Under the pieces are notes generated by a model. It did no database searches. It saw only the letters and a program-made list of their open reading frames with translations, and was not told the DNA's origin. A DNA stretch of 64,000 nucleotides from Manihot esculenta (taxonomy: Eukaryota > Streptophyta > Magnoliopsida > Malpighiales > Euphorbiaceae): contig NC_035172.2 in assembly GCF_001659605.2 (NCBI RefSeq), forward strand, positions 27,579,342-27,643,341. Reading direction: 5' to 3'. Position 1 is the stretch's first letter, and every line of letters begins with the position of its first letter. This document shows, one piece after another, positions 34,784-47,112 of the stretch. The position numbers and the translations under genes are program-made.

Positions 34784-37094
34784 TGTAACGACCCAAAAAT
34801 CGGACCGCTACCGGCGCTATGATCCAGGTTGGCTTAAGGCCGCCGGGACCCGTAGCAAGCCTAACATGCATCCTGTGAACCTGTTTAATCCCATACATGA
34901 TCAGCAACATACATAAAAATTAAAACTTTTCTTTCGTACATTCTCTCATACACCAACTCAACCTGTACATGCACTGAACATAAACATAACTATAAACATT
35001 GATCCCTCTGTGGGACCTCATCAATGCCCCCAATGGGTGGCATAACATGTGTTGAGTTGGCTAAACATAATCATTAATAAACATTAAGATCATGTATCAA
35101 AAAGGGATTACAATATACTATGGTCAAGCACACTTCTAAACCTCAATATCGTTACATTACATATCTATACATCATTATACAAATTGTCATGTCTACATTC
35201 TAGCTATTACATACACAAGACTTCATTACTCTTATTGACCTCCTAGTCTACCCTGTAGCTGCAAGCCTGGGGGTTAAGGGAGAGGGGCGAGCTACAAGAG
35301 CCCAGTAAGCAGAATAATAAAACATTTAAAACATATGATAACATGAAATGCATCACATCACAGCTAATCACATCAAGGATGAATTTGTCACCAATAGTCC
35401 CCTACATGGTCCAACTGTGCCAGGGGCGTAGAATGGGCCTCGCTGGTCTTTCTCTTACATAACATAACATAACATGGTCCAACTGTGTCAGGGGCGTAGA
35501 ATGGGTCTCGCTGGTCTTTCTCTTACATGGTGCCAGGGGCGTAGAATGGGCTTCACTGGTCTTCCGTACCGTATCATCATCATCATAACATATGGGGACT
35601 AAAGGATCATTCAACATTCATCCACATCATCAACATATTATGCAATGCAACATATTCGTGAGTCTAATGCAAACACCCTAGTATATCTCATGGCATTCAT
35701 GATGCGTGAATCATGCTAAAACTGATTTATTTATTTAAAAGCATAAGGGTTATCCCATCCACCTCTGGCTGAAGCTCTACTGACTCAGAAGCAGCTGAAC
35801 TCACTGCTGGGGTCCTCGGTTCCTCGGGTCCGAACCTACACAGGTGGACTCAAATGAGGGACCAAACAACTAGAACATAACTCTAAAAACATCCCCCAAA
35901 AACCCCCTAGAACATCATGAAACAACCATAGAAAAACATGCAAAAGAGGGCTGGATAGGGCACTTTCGGCGGCAGGTTCGGAGGCCGAAAGTCCCTCCAG
36001 AGCCGAAAGTCAGGCAGGTTCGGCGGCACCTTCGGCGGCCGAAACTCCCAAACAGAGGCGAAACTCATGCATGTTCAGCGGCACTTTCGGCGGCCAAAAC
36101 TCCCAGACAGAGACGAAAGTCTCCTTTCGGGGGAAAGCTTCGGCAGCCGAAGGCTGCTTCCACAAGCATGTTCGGCGGCCGAAAGTTCCTTCGGCTGCCG
36201 AACCTGGTTTCTCCCTTAGTGGCAGAAACTCAGCTCTTCTATGCACATTTGCCTCCAAACTTTCCAAACATGCGTAAACCTATTCTACAACACACATACA
36301 CAAGCATACAAGCTCCTAGGGGCTTCAAACTATCCTAAGCCCCATCTAGAACACATCAAACATGCATTGGCAAGCCACATTGTTCAAAAACACAACATAA
36401 ACTCATAAACCTAACTATAAGCTAAACATGCATTCTACCCCATAGATCTTCATAAAACTTACGTAAAACATGGAATGAGTTCAAGATCGGCCCTTACCTC
36501 TTGAAGATCGAGAGAGGGACGACCAAAACTTGGAGATGGGAGATTTTCAACTTCCTTGGGTTTCCAAGCTCAAAACTTGCTCAAAACTTGAAAATCTTCA
36601 AAATAAGGCGAAAACTAGTGGAAATTGTGAAAGATTTGAAGGAAAGGACTCAAGATTGGTGAGGGATGGCGGAGAGCTCACCTTGGCCGACAATGGAGAG
36701 AAAAGCTCGCCCGTTTTTGGCTAAGGGACCCTTTTATAGTGGCTGGCCAGGCCACGTTTGGGGGCCAAACGTGCCTCCGCATGCATGCCATGTTCGGCGG
36801 CCAAACTTGAGGTTCGGCGGCCGAACCTGGACTTCCCTCACTTATGCCTTCGGGGGCCTAAGGCACACCCCAAATGCTTGCATGTTCGGCGGCCGAACTT
36901 GAGGTTCGGCGGCCGAACCTGGGCTTTCCTCCAAGGTTGTTTTCATGCAAAAACTCATTTCCATCTTGCTTGAAACCATAAAACACATTAAAACATTTTA
37001 TGAAAACATGGTTTTACCCTTCTAGAGGTCTCTGACATCCAAGATTCCACCGAACGGTAGGAATTTCAATACGGGAGTCTAGCCGGGTATTACA
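34784..37094 (-). mobile_element. Element I: full-length solo LTR
   Basis: A complete 2311-bp LTR, TGTAACGACCC to CGGGTATTACA, with perfect TCAAA duplications (34779-34783 and 37095-37099). It has no internal region, so it is a product of LTR-LTR recombination. Its three-copy minisatellite (about 35410-35560) and TATA context place it in the subfamily of E, not of its host B. GCC-box-like clusters are at about 35965-36205 and 36795-36925. Confidence 0.93.
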
Positions 37095-37099
37095 TCAAA

Positions 37100-38996
37100 T
37101 ACATTTATCATGTCCACACTATTTATTACATAGACAAGACTTCAATACTCTTACTGACCTCCTGGTCTACCCTGTGCCTGCAAACCTGGGGGATTAGGGA
37201 GAGGGGTGAGCTACTAGAGCCCAGTGAGCAGAATAATAAAACATTTAAAACATATGATAACATGGAATGCATCACATCACAGCTAATCACATCAAAGATG
37301 AATTTGTCACCAATAGCCCTCTACATAGTCCAACTGTGCCAGAACGTAGAATGAGTCCTGGTCTTTCTCTTACATAGCATAACATAACATTCCAATGTGC
37401 CAGAACGTAGAATGGGTCCTGGTCTTTCTCTTACATAGTGCCAGCGAACGTAGAATGGGTCCCACTGGTCTTACATTCCGTACCGTACATATCACATCAT
37501 CACATCATAGATCGAGGGCTATGGATCATCCAACATTCATCCACAACAACAACAGTAGAGTGTGCAATGCAACATATTCATGAATTCTAATGCAACAACC
37601 TAGTATATCTCATGCCATTAATGATGCGTGAATCATGCTAAAATTTCCATTTAATTGCTTTAAAAACGTAATGAGTTATTCCACTCACCTCTGGATAGCT
37701 CTGACCAGACACTGGAGTAGCTGACTCACTGCTGGGTTCCTCGATTACTCGGGTCCGAACCTACACAGGTGGACTCAAATGAGGGACCAAACATACATGA
37801 ACATAACTCTAACCTACTCCCCAAAAACCCCCTAAAACATCATGAAACTATCATAAAAAAACATGTAAAAGAAGGCTGGACAGGGCACTTTTGGCGGCAG
37901 GTTCGGTGGCCGAAAGTCCCTCCAGAGCCGAAAGTCAGGTAGGTTCGGCGGCACCTTCGGCGGCCGAAACTCCCAGACAGAGACGAAACTCATGCATGTT
38001 CGGCGGCACTTTCGGCGGCCGAAACTGCCCTCCAGAGACGAAAGTCCTCTTTCGGAGGCAGGCTTCGGCAGGCTGCCTCCACAAGCGGGTTCGGCGGCCG
38101 AAAGTCCCTTCGGCGGTCGAACCTGAGTTTCTCCAAAGTGGCAGAAACTCAGCTCCAACATGCACAAACGCCTCCCAAACTTTTCAAACATGCATAAACC
38201 TATTCTACAACACTCCCAATCATACACAAACAAGCATACAAGCTCCTAGGGGCTTCAAACCATCAAAAACTCCAACTACAACACATCAAACAACTCACAT
38301 TGTTCATAAACATACATAAACCCATAAACCTAACAATAACCTAAACATGTATTTCTACCTCATAGATCAACTTAAAACTTGTTTGAAACATATAGTGAGC
38401 TCAAGATCGGCCCTTACCTCTTGGAGATCGAGAGGAAAACGACCCTAGCTCGAAGATGGGAAAGATTGAGCTTCTTGAACCTCAAAACTCCAAAACTTGC
38501 TTTATACTCAAAAATCTTCAAAACAAAGATGAAAACTAGTGAAAATCGTGAAAGATTTGAAGGAAAGAACTCAAGATCGGTGAGGGGCGGCGGAGAGCTC
38601 ACCTTGGCCGAAAATGGGGAAAAAGCTCGCCCGTTTTCGGCTAAGGGACCCCTTTATAGGTGGCTGGCCAGGCCACGTTCGGGAGCCGAAAGTGCCTCCG
38701 CATGCATGCCATGTTCGGCGGCTGAACTTGAGGTTCGGCGGCCGAACATGGATTTCCCTCACTTATGCTTTCGGGGGCCTAAAGCACTCCCCGAAGTGCA
38801 TGCATGTTCGGCGGCCGAACCTGAGTTTTCCTCCAAGGTTGTTTTCATGCAAAAACTCATTTTCTTTCATGCTTAAAACATAAAACACTTTAAAACATTT
38901 TATGGAAACATAGTTTTACCCTTCTAGAGGTCTCCGACACCCGAGATTCCACCGGATGGTAGGAATTCCGATACCGGAGTCTAGCCGGGTATTACA
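37100..38996 (-). repeat. Element B 5' LTR, right part
   Basis: It continues the B LTR after solo LTR I, from TACATTTATCATGTCC to CGGGTATTACA at 38996. The GCC-box-like clusters are at about 37890-38125 and 38680-38820. The next bases are the GTACT TSD. The last 242 bp (38755-38996) recur at 46763-47004. Confidence 0.92.
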
Positions 38997-39104
38997 GTAC
39001 TCCAGTCAATCTTGCAGATCGATGGGTTCCTCTCATCCTGTTTTCTGAAAAATAGTACACATCACACAAACATTAACATCATATGGTTCATGTGGAAACA
39101 CATG
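38997..39104 (-). pseudogene. gag: Element A gag start and leader end (left copy)
   Basis: The minus strand carries the end of A's leader and the first 13 or so gag codons from ATG 39036-39034 (MRGTHRSARLTGV). It stops at the GTACT where B entered. The right end ACATG (39100-39104) is the TSD of element C. The same 108 bp recur without a difference at 47005-47112. Confidence 0.88.
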
Positions 39105-41328
39105 TGTAATACCCGGCTAGACTCCGGTATCGGAATTCCTACCGTCTGGTGGAATCTCGGATGTCGGAAGCCTCTAGTAGGGTAGAAACATGATTTCAGA
39201 AAATGTTTTAATGTATTTCATGATTTTAAGTAAAAAGGAAATGAGTTTTTGCATGAAAACAACCTTGGAGGAAAACTCAGGTTCGGCCGCCGAACCTCAA
39301 GTTCGGCCGCCGAACATGCAAGCCTTCGGGAGCGCTTTTAGGCCCCCAAAAGCATAAGTGAGGGAAGTCCAGGTTCGACCGCCGAACCTCAAGTTCGGCC
39401 GCCGAACATGGCATGCATGTGGAGGCACATTCGGCCCCCGAACGTGGCCTGGCCAGCCACTATAAAAGGGTCCCTTAGCCGAAAACGGGCGAGCTTTTCT
39501 CCCCATTGTCGGCCAAGGTGAGGTCTCCACCGTCCCTCACCAATCTTTGAGTTCTTCCTTCAGATCTTTCAAGATTTTCATGAGTTTTGCTTTGTTTTGA
39601 AGATTTTCAAGTTTTGAGCAAGTTTTAAAGCTTTGAGGTTCAAGGAAACTCAACCCCTCCCATCTCCGAGTTTGGGTCGTCTCTCTCTCGATCTCCATGA
39701 GGTAAGAGCCGATCTTAAGCTCATTGCATGTTTTAAGTAGATCTATGGGGTAGAATGCATGTTTAGCTTATGGTTAGGTTTATGGGTTTTATATGTATTT
39801 ATGAGCAATGTGGATGTTTGATGTGTTGTAGATGGAGTTTTAGATAGTTTGAAGCGCCTAGGAGCTTGTATGCTTGTGTATGTGTGTTGTAGAATAGGTT
39901 TATGCATGATTGGAAGGTTTTGGAGGCAAATGTGCATAGAAGAGCTGAGTTTCTGCCACTATGGGAGAAACCAGGTTCGGGAGCCGAAGGAACTTTCGGC
40001 CGCCGAACATGCTTGTGGAAGCAGCCTTTGGCTGCCGAAGCTTGCCCCCGAAGGAGGACTTTCGCCTCTATCTGGGAGTTTCGGCCACCGAAAGTGCCGC
40101 CGAACATGCATGAGTTTCGTCTCTGTCTGGGAGTTTCGGCCGCCGAAGGTGCCGCTGAACCTGCCTGACTTTCAGCTCTGGAGGGACTTTCGGCCGCCGA
40201 AAGTGCCCTGTCCAGCCTTCCTTTACATGTTTTCCTATGATTGTTCCATGATGTTTTAGGGGGTTTTTGGGGAGTAGTTTAGAGTTATGTTCTAGTTGTT
40301 TGGTCCCTCATTTGAGTCCACCTGTGTAGGTTCGGACCCGAGGAACCGAGGACCCCAACAGTGAGTCAGCTGCTGCAGTGTCTGGTCAGAGCTATCCAGA
40401 GGTGAGTAGAATAAACCTTTACGTTTTAAAGTAAATCAATTGTAAAAGTTTTGAGCATGTTCATGCATCATGAATGCCATGTGATGATTTAGGTTGTTTG
40501 CATTAGAATTCACGAATATGTTGCATTGCATATTTTAATGTTGATGTGGATGAATGTTGGATGATCCATAGCCCTCGATCTATGATGTGACGATGTGATA
40601 TGTACGGTATGGAATGTAAGACCAGTGGGACCCATTCTACGTTCACTGGCACTATGTAAGGGAAAGACCAGGACCCATTCTACGTTCTGGCACAGTTGGA
40701 CTATGTAGAGGGCTATTGGTGGTAAGTTCATCCTTGATGTGATTAGCTGTGATGTGATGCATTCCATGTTATCATATGTTTTGAATGTTTTATTATTCTG
40801 CTCACTGGGCTCTAGTAGCTCACCCCTCTCCCAAATTCCCCAGAGTTGCAGGTACAGGGTAGACCAGGAGGTCCGCAAGAGTAATGAAGTCATGTGTATG
40901 TAATAGATAGTGTGGACATGATAAATGTATTAATGTTATGTAAAAGTACAGTTTTAGTCATGTAATGATATTGAGGATTGGAGATTGTGCTTGACTTTAT
41001 GTATAAGGTATCCCTTTTAATACATGATCTTAGATGTTTTATAATGATTATGTAAACCAACTCAACGTATGATGTATCACCCATTGGGGCATTGATGAGA
41101 TCCCACAGAGGGGTCATGGTTATGATGATGATTATGTTTAGTTTCAGTGCATGCACAGGTTGAGTTTGGTGTATGAAAGAAAAGTTTTAAAATTTTTATG
41201 TATGTTGTTGATCATGTATGGGATTAAACAGGTTTATAGGTTGCATGTCAGGCTTGCTACGGGTCCCGGCAGCCTTAAGCCGACCTGGATCCTAGCGCCG
41301 GTAGCTGTCCGATTTTCGGATCGTTATA
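39105..41328 (+). repeat. 5' LTR of element C
   Basis: 2224 bp from TGTAATACCCGG to GGATCGTTATA; the usual terminal CA has become TA. GCC-box-like clusters are at about 39280-39450 and 39975-40205, and a two-unit minisatellite at about 40620-40692. It closely matches the LTR at 47113-49401 but has one minisatellite unit fewer. Confidence 0.92.
39461..39468 (+). promoter_or_regulatory. TATA box of the element C 5' LTR
   Basis: TATAAAAG after GGCCTGGCCAGCCAC, between the two GCC-box-like clusters, as in E. Confidence 0.65.
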
Positions 41329-41331
41329 GAA

Positions 41332-41343
41332 TGGTATCAGAGC
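41332..41343 (+). other. Primer binding site of element C
   Basis: TGGTATCAGAGC three bases after the LTR end; initiator-Met tRNA complementary. Confidence 0.94.
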
Positions 41344-41598
41344 CCTAGGTTCATAGGATCGGACCTAGAGTGTCGGGCTCATAGATGTTCTAGAAGGTCA
41401 AGCACAATAGGAAGATCATGTCCACTAGGATAGGATGTTGAGTCCTGTCTTGTATGATGTTGTGAAATGCCATGATTATATACATGGGCATTGATGCTAT
41501 GATATGAATGATATATATGTGATGCGGGTTCATGTGTTTCCACATGAACCATATGATGCTAATGTTTGTGTGATGTGTACTGTTTTTCAGAAAACAGG

Positions 41599-44500
41599 AT
41601 GAGGGGAACCCGTCGATCTGCGAGATTGACTGGAGTACCACCTGAGGGTGAGGGCACGAGCGCCCGTCCTCCTACATTGCCTAGGGCAATGTCATGTAGA
41701 GCAAACAGAGAAAGAGTGTCAAGGGACCCTAGAAGGTCTTTTGATGCTAGCAGAAGGGGGACAGATAGAGGAGGAAGTTCTTCAGATGTGAGGGAGGTTA
41801 TGGAAGAGGATCAGAGGAGGGATGGGAATCTGGATGTCAGCATGGCAAAAGAAGGGACAGGGGAGTCACAAGGAGGCGCTCAGGCCTCGGGGTATGGTTT
41901 TCCACCCCATTATCCACCCTTCCCACAAGGTTCAGGGTATCCGATGGGAGGCACATCGGATTACTCCAGCTTTAACCCCTACCCTACCTACATGCCCTAT
42001 CCACCTTTCTATCCACCTTACACACAGTACCCAGCTTATCCACCCTCACCCTTCTATCCTAACCCGGCAAACCCCACCTCGGGGAATGCTACACCCCCAC
42101 CTCCACCACCTACAGAACCAGCAGCCCCAGTTACTCAACCTTCTAGACCTAGCTCAGCCGGTGGGAGCAAAGTAAAGATGACAGATTACCTTAAGCTGGA
42201 TGCTCCCAAATTCAAGTCAGGGGATGATCCCTTTGAGTACCTGAGAGTAGTGAAGACGATAACTGATGAGCTAGGGGCAGATGACAGCAGGGCCATTCAG
42301 ATGGCAGGGTTCACTTTAAAGTGCAAGAAGGCACGGGAATGGTTCAAGTGTTATGTGGACCCGAGACTAGACGGTGTGACATGGGAGGAATTCGCGAATG
42401 AGTTTGCTGGATGGGTTTTTCCAGACAGTTCTAGAGAATTGAAGATGATTGAGTTTGAACAGCTGAGGCAGACAGAACACATGAGTGTAGAGGAGTTCAC
42501 GGATAAATTCTTGGAGCTATTGCCTTTTTCAGGGCAAGCTCTAGATACAGATTCGAAGAAAGCCTAGAGATATGTTATGAAGCTGCATTCTAGGTACTCC
42601 TCTTTGATTCAGTCAGTTGAGAGGGAAAGTTTCCCACTGTGGTGGATATGGCTCGAAGGATGGAGGCGAGTGCTATAGTTGAGGGGTCAGTGAAGCAGTC
42701 AGTGACCCAGTCTTCAGGGGTTAAGACCCCAGGCAGAGGAGGGCCAGGTCTCTCTTCTCAGAGCTCAGGTAAGAAGAGGTGGGATAACACCACCAAGAAG
42801 CCGAAGAAGAACAAGTTTTGGAGTAAGTTGAAATCCGGTCTGGGTTTTGGCGGTGGCTCGAGCTTAGGCTCAGACGGTACATAATGCATAAGGTGTGGGA
42901 GGCCACACAAGGGAGTGTGTCGAGCTGGGACTAATACATGTTTCAAATGTGGACAGGAGGGACACATGGCTCGGGAGTGTCCTAGAGCACCTTTTATGGG
43001 CCAGCCCCAGCAGACAGCTTCTGGTAGTGTGGCACAACCAGCAGCTCCAGCCACAACTCAGGGCAGTGGCAGAGGTAGAGGGAGAGGGGCAGCCTCTTCT
43101 TCTGGTTCCCGAGGTGAAGGTCCATCAGCTCCAGCCAGGATCTTCACCATGACTCAGCAAGAGGCTAACACATCCAACACCGTGGTGTCAGGTAATCTCG
43201 TCATTGGGTGTTCTGATGTGTATGCATTAATGGACCCGGGTGCATCTCATTCATTTATTGCTCCGAGAGCCGTTGAGAGGTTGGGTCTGATAGTCTCTGG
43301 GTTAGAGTGTCCCCTATGGGTCAGTGGACCCAAGTGTGACCCGTCAGTGGCAGAGTCAGTCTGCCAGTACAGTCCAGTTTTTGTTGAGGGAAGATGCCTC
43401 TCCGCCGACCTTGTGGTTCTAGATTTGACAGACTTTGACGTCATTCTAGGGATGGATTGGCTATCTACCCATGGTGCTACCTTGGACTGCAGAGACAAGG
43501 TAGTCAGGTTCAGAGATCAGAACGGGTCAGAGGTCGTCTTCAAAGGAGACAAGAGGGGTACACCTAGAGGTCTGATATCAGCTCTTCAAGCTCGTAGGTT
43601 GCTTAGGAAGGGATGTCAGGGGTATTTGGCTCATGTGAGAGAGCTAGATAGTCAGGTTAGGGAGCCAGCCTCGGTTCCAGTTGTCAGAGAATTTCAGGAT
43701 GTTTTTCCAGACGAGCTTCCAGGTTTACCACCTGCTAGGGAGATAGAGTTCGAGATAGAGTTCGAGATAGAATTGATGCCTGGAACTAAACCGATCTCTA
43801 TCCCTCCCTACAGGATGGCCCCAGCCGAGTTGAAGGAGTTGAGAGAACAGTTACAAGAGTTGGTAGAAAAGGGCTTCATCCGACCGAGTACCTCACCTTG
43901 GGGTGCTCCAGTCTTGTTTGTGAGGAAGAAGGATGGATCCCTCAGACTTTGTATCGACTACAGGCAGTTGAACAAAGTCACTACAAAGAATAGGTACCCT
44001 CTGCCAAGGATCGACGATCTATTCGACCAGCTAGCCGGAGCGGGTTGTTTCTCCAAAATAGATCTGAGTTTTGGGTACCATCAGCTGAGGATAAGGGATG
44101 AAGATGTGCCAAAGACAGCTTTCAGGACCAGATATGGGCATTTTGAGTTCCTTGTAATGCCGTTCGGGTTAACCAACGCCCCTGCAGCATTCATGGATCT
44201 CATGAACAGAGTGTTTAGCCAATACCTGGATCACTTTGTTATTGTCTTCATAGATGATATCTTGGTGTATTCCAGGAACGCAGAGGAGCATGCCCATCAT
44301 TTGAGGTTGGTTTTGCAGACCTTGAGGGAACATGGCTTGTATGGCAAGTTCTCTAAGTGTGAGTTCTGGCTGAGGAGTATTTCATTCTTGGGGCATGTAG
44401 TGTCAGAAAATGGAATAGAGGTGGACCCCAAGAAGGTAGAAGCTGTGGCTAACTGGCCTAGACCCATTTCAGTGACAGAGATTAGGAGTTTCTTGGGTTT

Positions 44501-46589
44501 GGCAGGTTACTACAGGAGGTTCGTTCAGGACTTCTCAAAAATTGCAGCTCCTCTGACCAGACTAACCAGGAAGAATCAGAAGTTTGTGTGGACCGACCAG
44601 TGCGAAGAGAGTTTTGAAGAGCTTAAGAAGAGATTAACATTGGCACCAGTGTTAGCTTTGCCAGCTAGCAGTGAGGACTTCACGGTCTTTTGTGATGCAT
44701 CCCGAGTGGGTTTGGGTTGTGTATTAATGCAGAATGAAAGGGTAATTGCTTATGCTTCTAGACAGCTGAAGAAGCATGAGTTGAATTACCCCACACATGA
44801 CCTGGAGATGGCAGCAGTAATCTTTGCACTCAAGATGTGGAGGCACTACCTCTATGGGGTCAAATGTGAGATCTTCACGGATCATAAGAGCCTACAGTAC
44901 ATCCTGAGTCAAAGAGATTTGAACTTGAGGCAGAGAAGATGGGTGGAGCTGCTGAGTGACTATGATTGCAAGATACAATACCATCCGGGGAAGGCGAAAG
45001 TTGTGGCAGACGCCTTAAGCCGGAAATCACTCGGCAGTTTATCCCACATATCGGCAGAGAGGAGGCCAGTGGTGAAGGAGTTTTACAAGCTCATTGAGAA
45101 AGGTCTACAGTTGGAGTTGTCTGGTACAGGTGCTTTGGTAGCCCAGATGAGAGTGGCATCCGTGTTTCTGGAGCAGGTGGCTCAGAAATAGCATGAGGAC
45201 CCAGAGTTAGTGAAGATTGCCAGGACTGTTCAGTCAGGCAAAGATAGTGAGTTCAGATTCGACAGCAAAGGGATCCTCCGCTATGGGAGCAGACTATGTG
45301 TACCAGATGACATAGGGCTAAAAGGAGACATTATGAGAGAGGCTCATAATGCAAGATACAGCGTTCACCCCGGAGCCACCAAGATGTATCAAGATCTGAA
45401 GAAGGTTTATTGGTGGCCAGCTATGAAGAAAGAAGTGGCACAGTTTGTGTCAGCCTGCGAAGTGTGTCAGAGGGTGAAGCTGGAACATCAGAAGCCGGCT
45501 AGAATGCTTAACCCGCTACCTATTCCAGAGTGGAAATGGGAAAATATAGCTATGGATTTTGTAGTGGGGTTACCGGCGACGTCCAACAGATTGGACTCCA
45601 TATGGGTGATTGTGGACAGACTCACTAAATCTGCTCACTTCATCCCTGTCAGGAGTGGCTATTCTGTGGACAAGTTGGCGCAGGTGTATGTCGATGAGAT
45701 CGTCAGACTGCATGGGGTTCCTGTTTTGATAGTGTCGGATAGAGGGCCTCAGTTCACCTCCAGATTTTGGCGGAGTCTGCAGAATGCCATGGGTACCAGG
45801 TTGGATTTTAGCACTGCTTTCCATCCACAGACGGACGGACAATCAGAAAGGACCATCCAGACCATAGAGGATATGCTCAGAATGTGTGTGCTGGACTTTA
45901 GCGGTTCTTGGAGGCAGCATCTACCTTTGGTGGAGTTTGCCTACAATAACAGCCATCATGCTAGCATCGGGATGGCTCCATATGAAGCTTTGTATGGGAG
46001 GAAGTGCAGATCACCTGTTTGCTGGGAAGAAGTTGGAGAAAAGGCCTTGGCAGGGCCTGAGCTAGTAGAGATTAGCAGCAGGGTAGTACCCATAATCAGA
46101 GAAAGGATCAAGACTGCTGCAAGCAGACAGAAGAGTTATGCAGACATCCGCAGAAGACAGGTAGAGTTTCAGGAGGGGGATCTGGTATTGCTCAAGGTGT
46201 CTCCTATGAAAGGAGTGGTTCGCTTTGGGAAGAAAGGTAAACTAGCCCCACGATACATCGGACCCTTTGAAATCTTGCAAAAGATTGGGAATGTGTCGTA
46301 CAAGCTGGATTTACCTGCTTCTATGGAAAGAATCCATCCGGTTTTCCATGTTTCAATGTTGAGGAAGTTTGTGTCAGATCCGGGCAAGGTTCTCAGTGAG
46401 CCTGATGTGGAGGTCCAAGAGGATCTCACCTATGTTGAACAGCCAGTACGGATCATAGACACCCAGATCAGAAAGCTAAGGAACAAGGAAATCCCGATGG
46501 TGAAAGTCCTGTGGAACCACCACAATTTGGAAGAATGCACTTGGGAGACACGGGAGTCCATGCTCCAGCAATACCCTTATCTTTTCTAA
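41599..46589 (+). pseudogene. Element C gag-pol polyprotein, disabled
   Basis: Gag starts at ATG 41599. The gag frame stops at TAG 42565-42567 (a Lys codon in B) and shifts by a one-base loss near 42632. From 42639 on, gag end to chromodomain lie in one frame, broken by TAA 42882-42884 and TAG 45189-45191. The knuckle [14 protein letters not shown], protease DPGAS, RT FIDD, RNase H TDHKSL, the integrase HHCC finger, all three DDE residues and the chromodomain ending in YPYLF are present. A 12-bp tandem duplication at about 43740-43763 adds a third EIEF unit ahead of RT, and RT reads DLSFGYHQL where other copies have DLRSGYHQL. This is the most complete integrase in the window. Confidence 0.94.
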
Positions 46590-46684
46590 GGTTAGTTTCT
46601 TATATGTTTCATGTGTTTCATGTGTATGATATGTTGTATGCCTTGCATGTGTTAGTTGGTGAACATTCGGGGACGAATATTCTT

Positions 46685-46697
46685 AAGGGGGGGAGAA
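46685..46697 (+). other. Polypurine tract of element C
   Basis: AAGGGGGGGAGAA directly before the 3' LTR stub, identical to the tract of E. Confidence 0.88.
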
Positions 46698-46762
46698 TGT
46701 AATACCCGGCTAGACTCCGGTATCGAAATTCCTACCGTCCGGTGGAATCTCGAATGTCAGAA
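46698..46762 (+). repeat. 3' LTR stub of element C
   Basis: The first 65 bp or so of an LTR, starting TGTAATACCCGGCTAGAC. It then breaks without LTR homology into TCCCTCACTTATGC, which belongs to the minus-strand B LTR. Confidence 0.88.
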
Positions 46763-47112
46763 TCCCTCACTTATGCTTTCGGGGGCCTAAAGCACTCCCC
46801 GAAGTGCATGCATGTTCGGCGGCCGAACCTGAGTTTTCCTCCAAGGTTGTTTTCATGCAAAAACTCATTTTCTTTCATGCTTAAAACATAAAACACATTA
46901 AAACATTTTATGGAAACATAGTTTTACCCTTCTAGAGGTCTCCGACACCTGAGATTCCACCGGACGGTAGGAATTCCGATACCGGAGTCTAGCCGGGTAT
47001 TACAGTACTCCAGTCAATCTTGCAGATCGATGGGTTCCTCTCATCCTGTTTTCTGAAAAATAGTACACATCACACAAACATTAACATCATATGGTTCATG
47101 TGGAAACACATG
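46763..47112 (-). repeat. Second copy of the B LTR end plus A gag-leader segment
   Basis: 46763-47004 repeats the last 242 bp of the B 5' LTR (38755-38996) with about three differences, and 47005-47112 repeats the A gag-start/leader piece (38997-39104) with none visible. Both GTACT and ACATG are preserved. The offset is 8008 bases throughout and extends into the following LTR start (39105 to 47113). Confidence 0.92.

Larger units (their letters stand above)
26395..38996 (-). mobile_element. Element B: minus-strand chromovirus containing solo LTRs H and I
   Basis: B has a 3' LTR (26395-28638), polypurine tract, pol, gag, primer site and a 5' LTR (34382-34783 plus 37100-38996). It is flanked by GTACT duplications and inserted in A's gag. 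Solo LTR H interrupts the gag-protease boundary and solo LTR I interrupts the 5' LTR. Without them B would be about 9.7 kb. Its pol frame is the longest in the window, but integrase lacks part of its core and gag is broken. Confidence 0.93.
39105..46762 (+). mobile_element. Element C: plus-strand chromovirus with its 3' LTR cut to a stub
   Basis: C has a 5' LTR, primer site, gag-pol, polypurine tract and only the first 65 bases or so of a 3' LTR. The stub joins, in mid-sequence, a second copy of the DNA that lies left of C. A full plus-strand LTR (47113-49401) follows, and the ACATG TSD pair is 39100-39104 and 49402-49406. The arrangement implies duplication after insertion (see findings). 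C's gag-pol has three stops and a frameshift. Confidence 0.9.
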
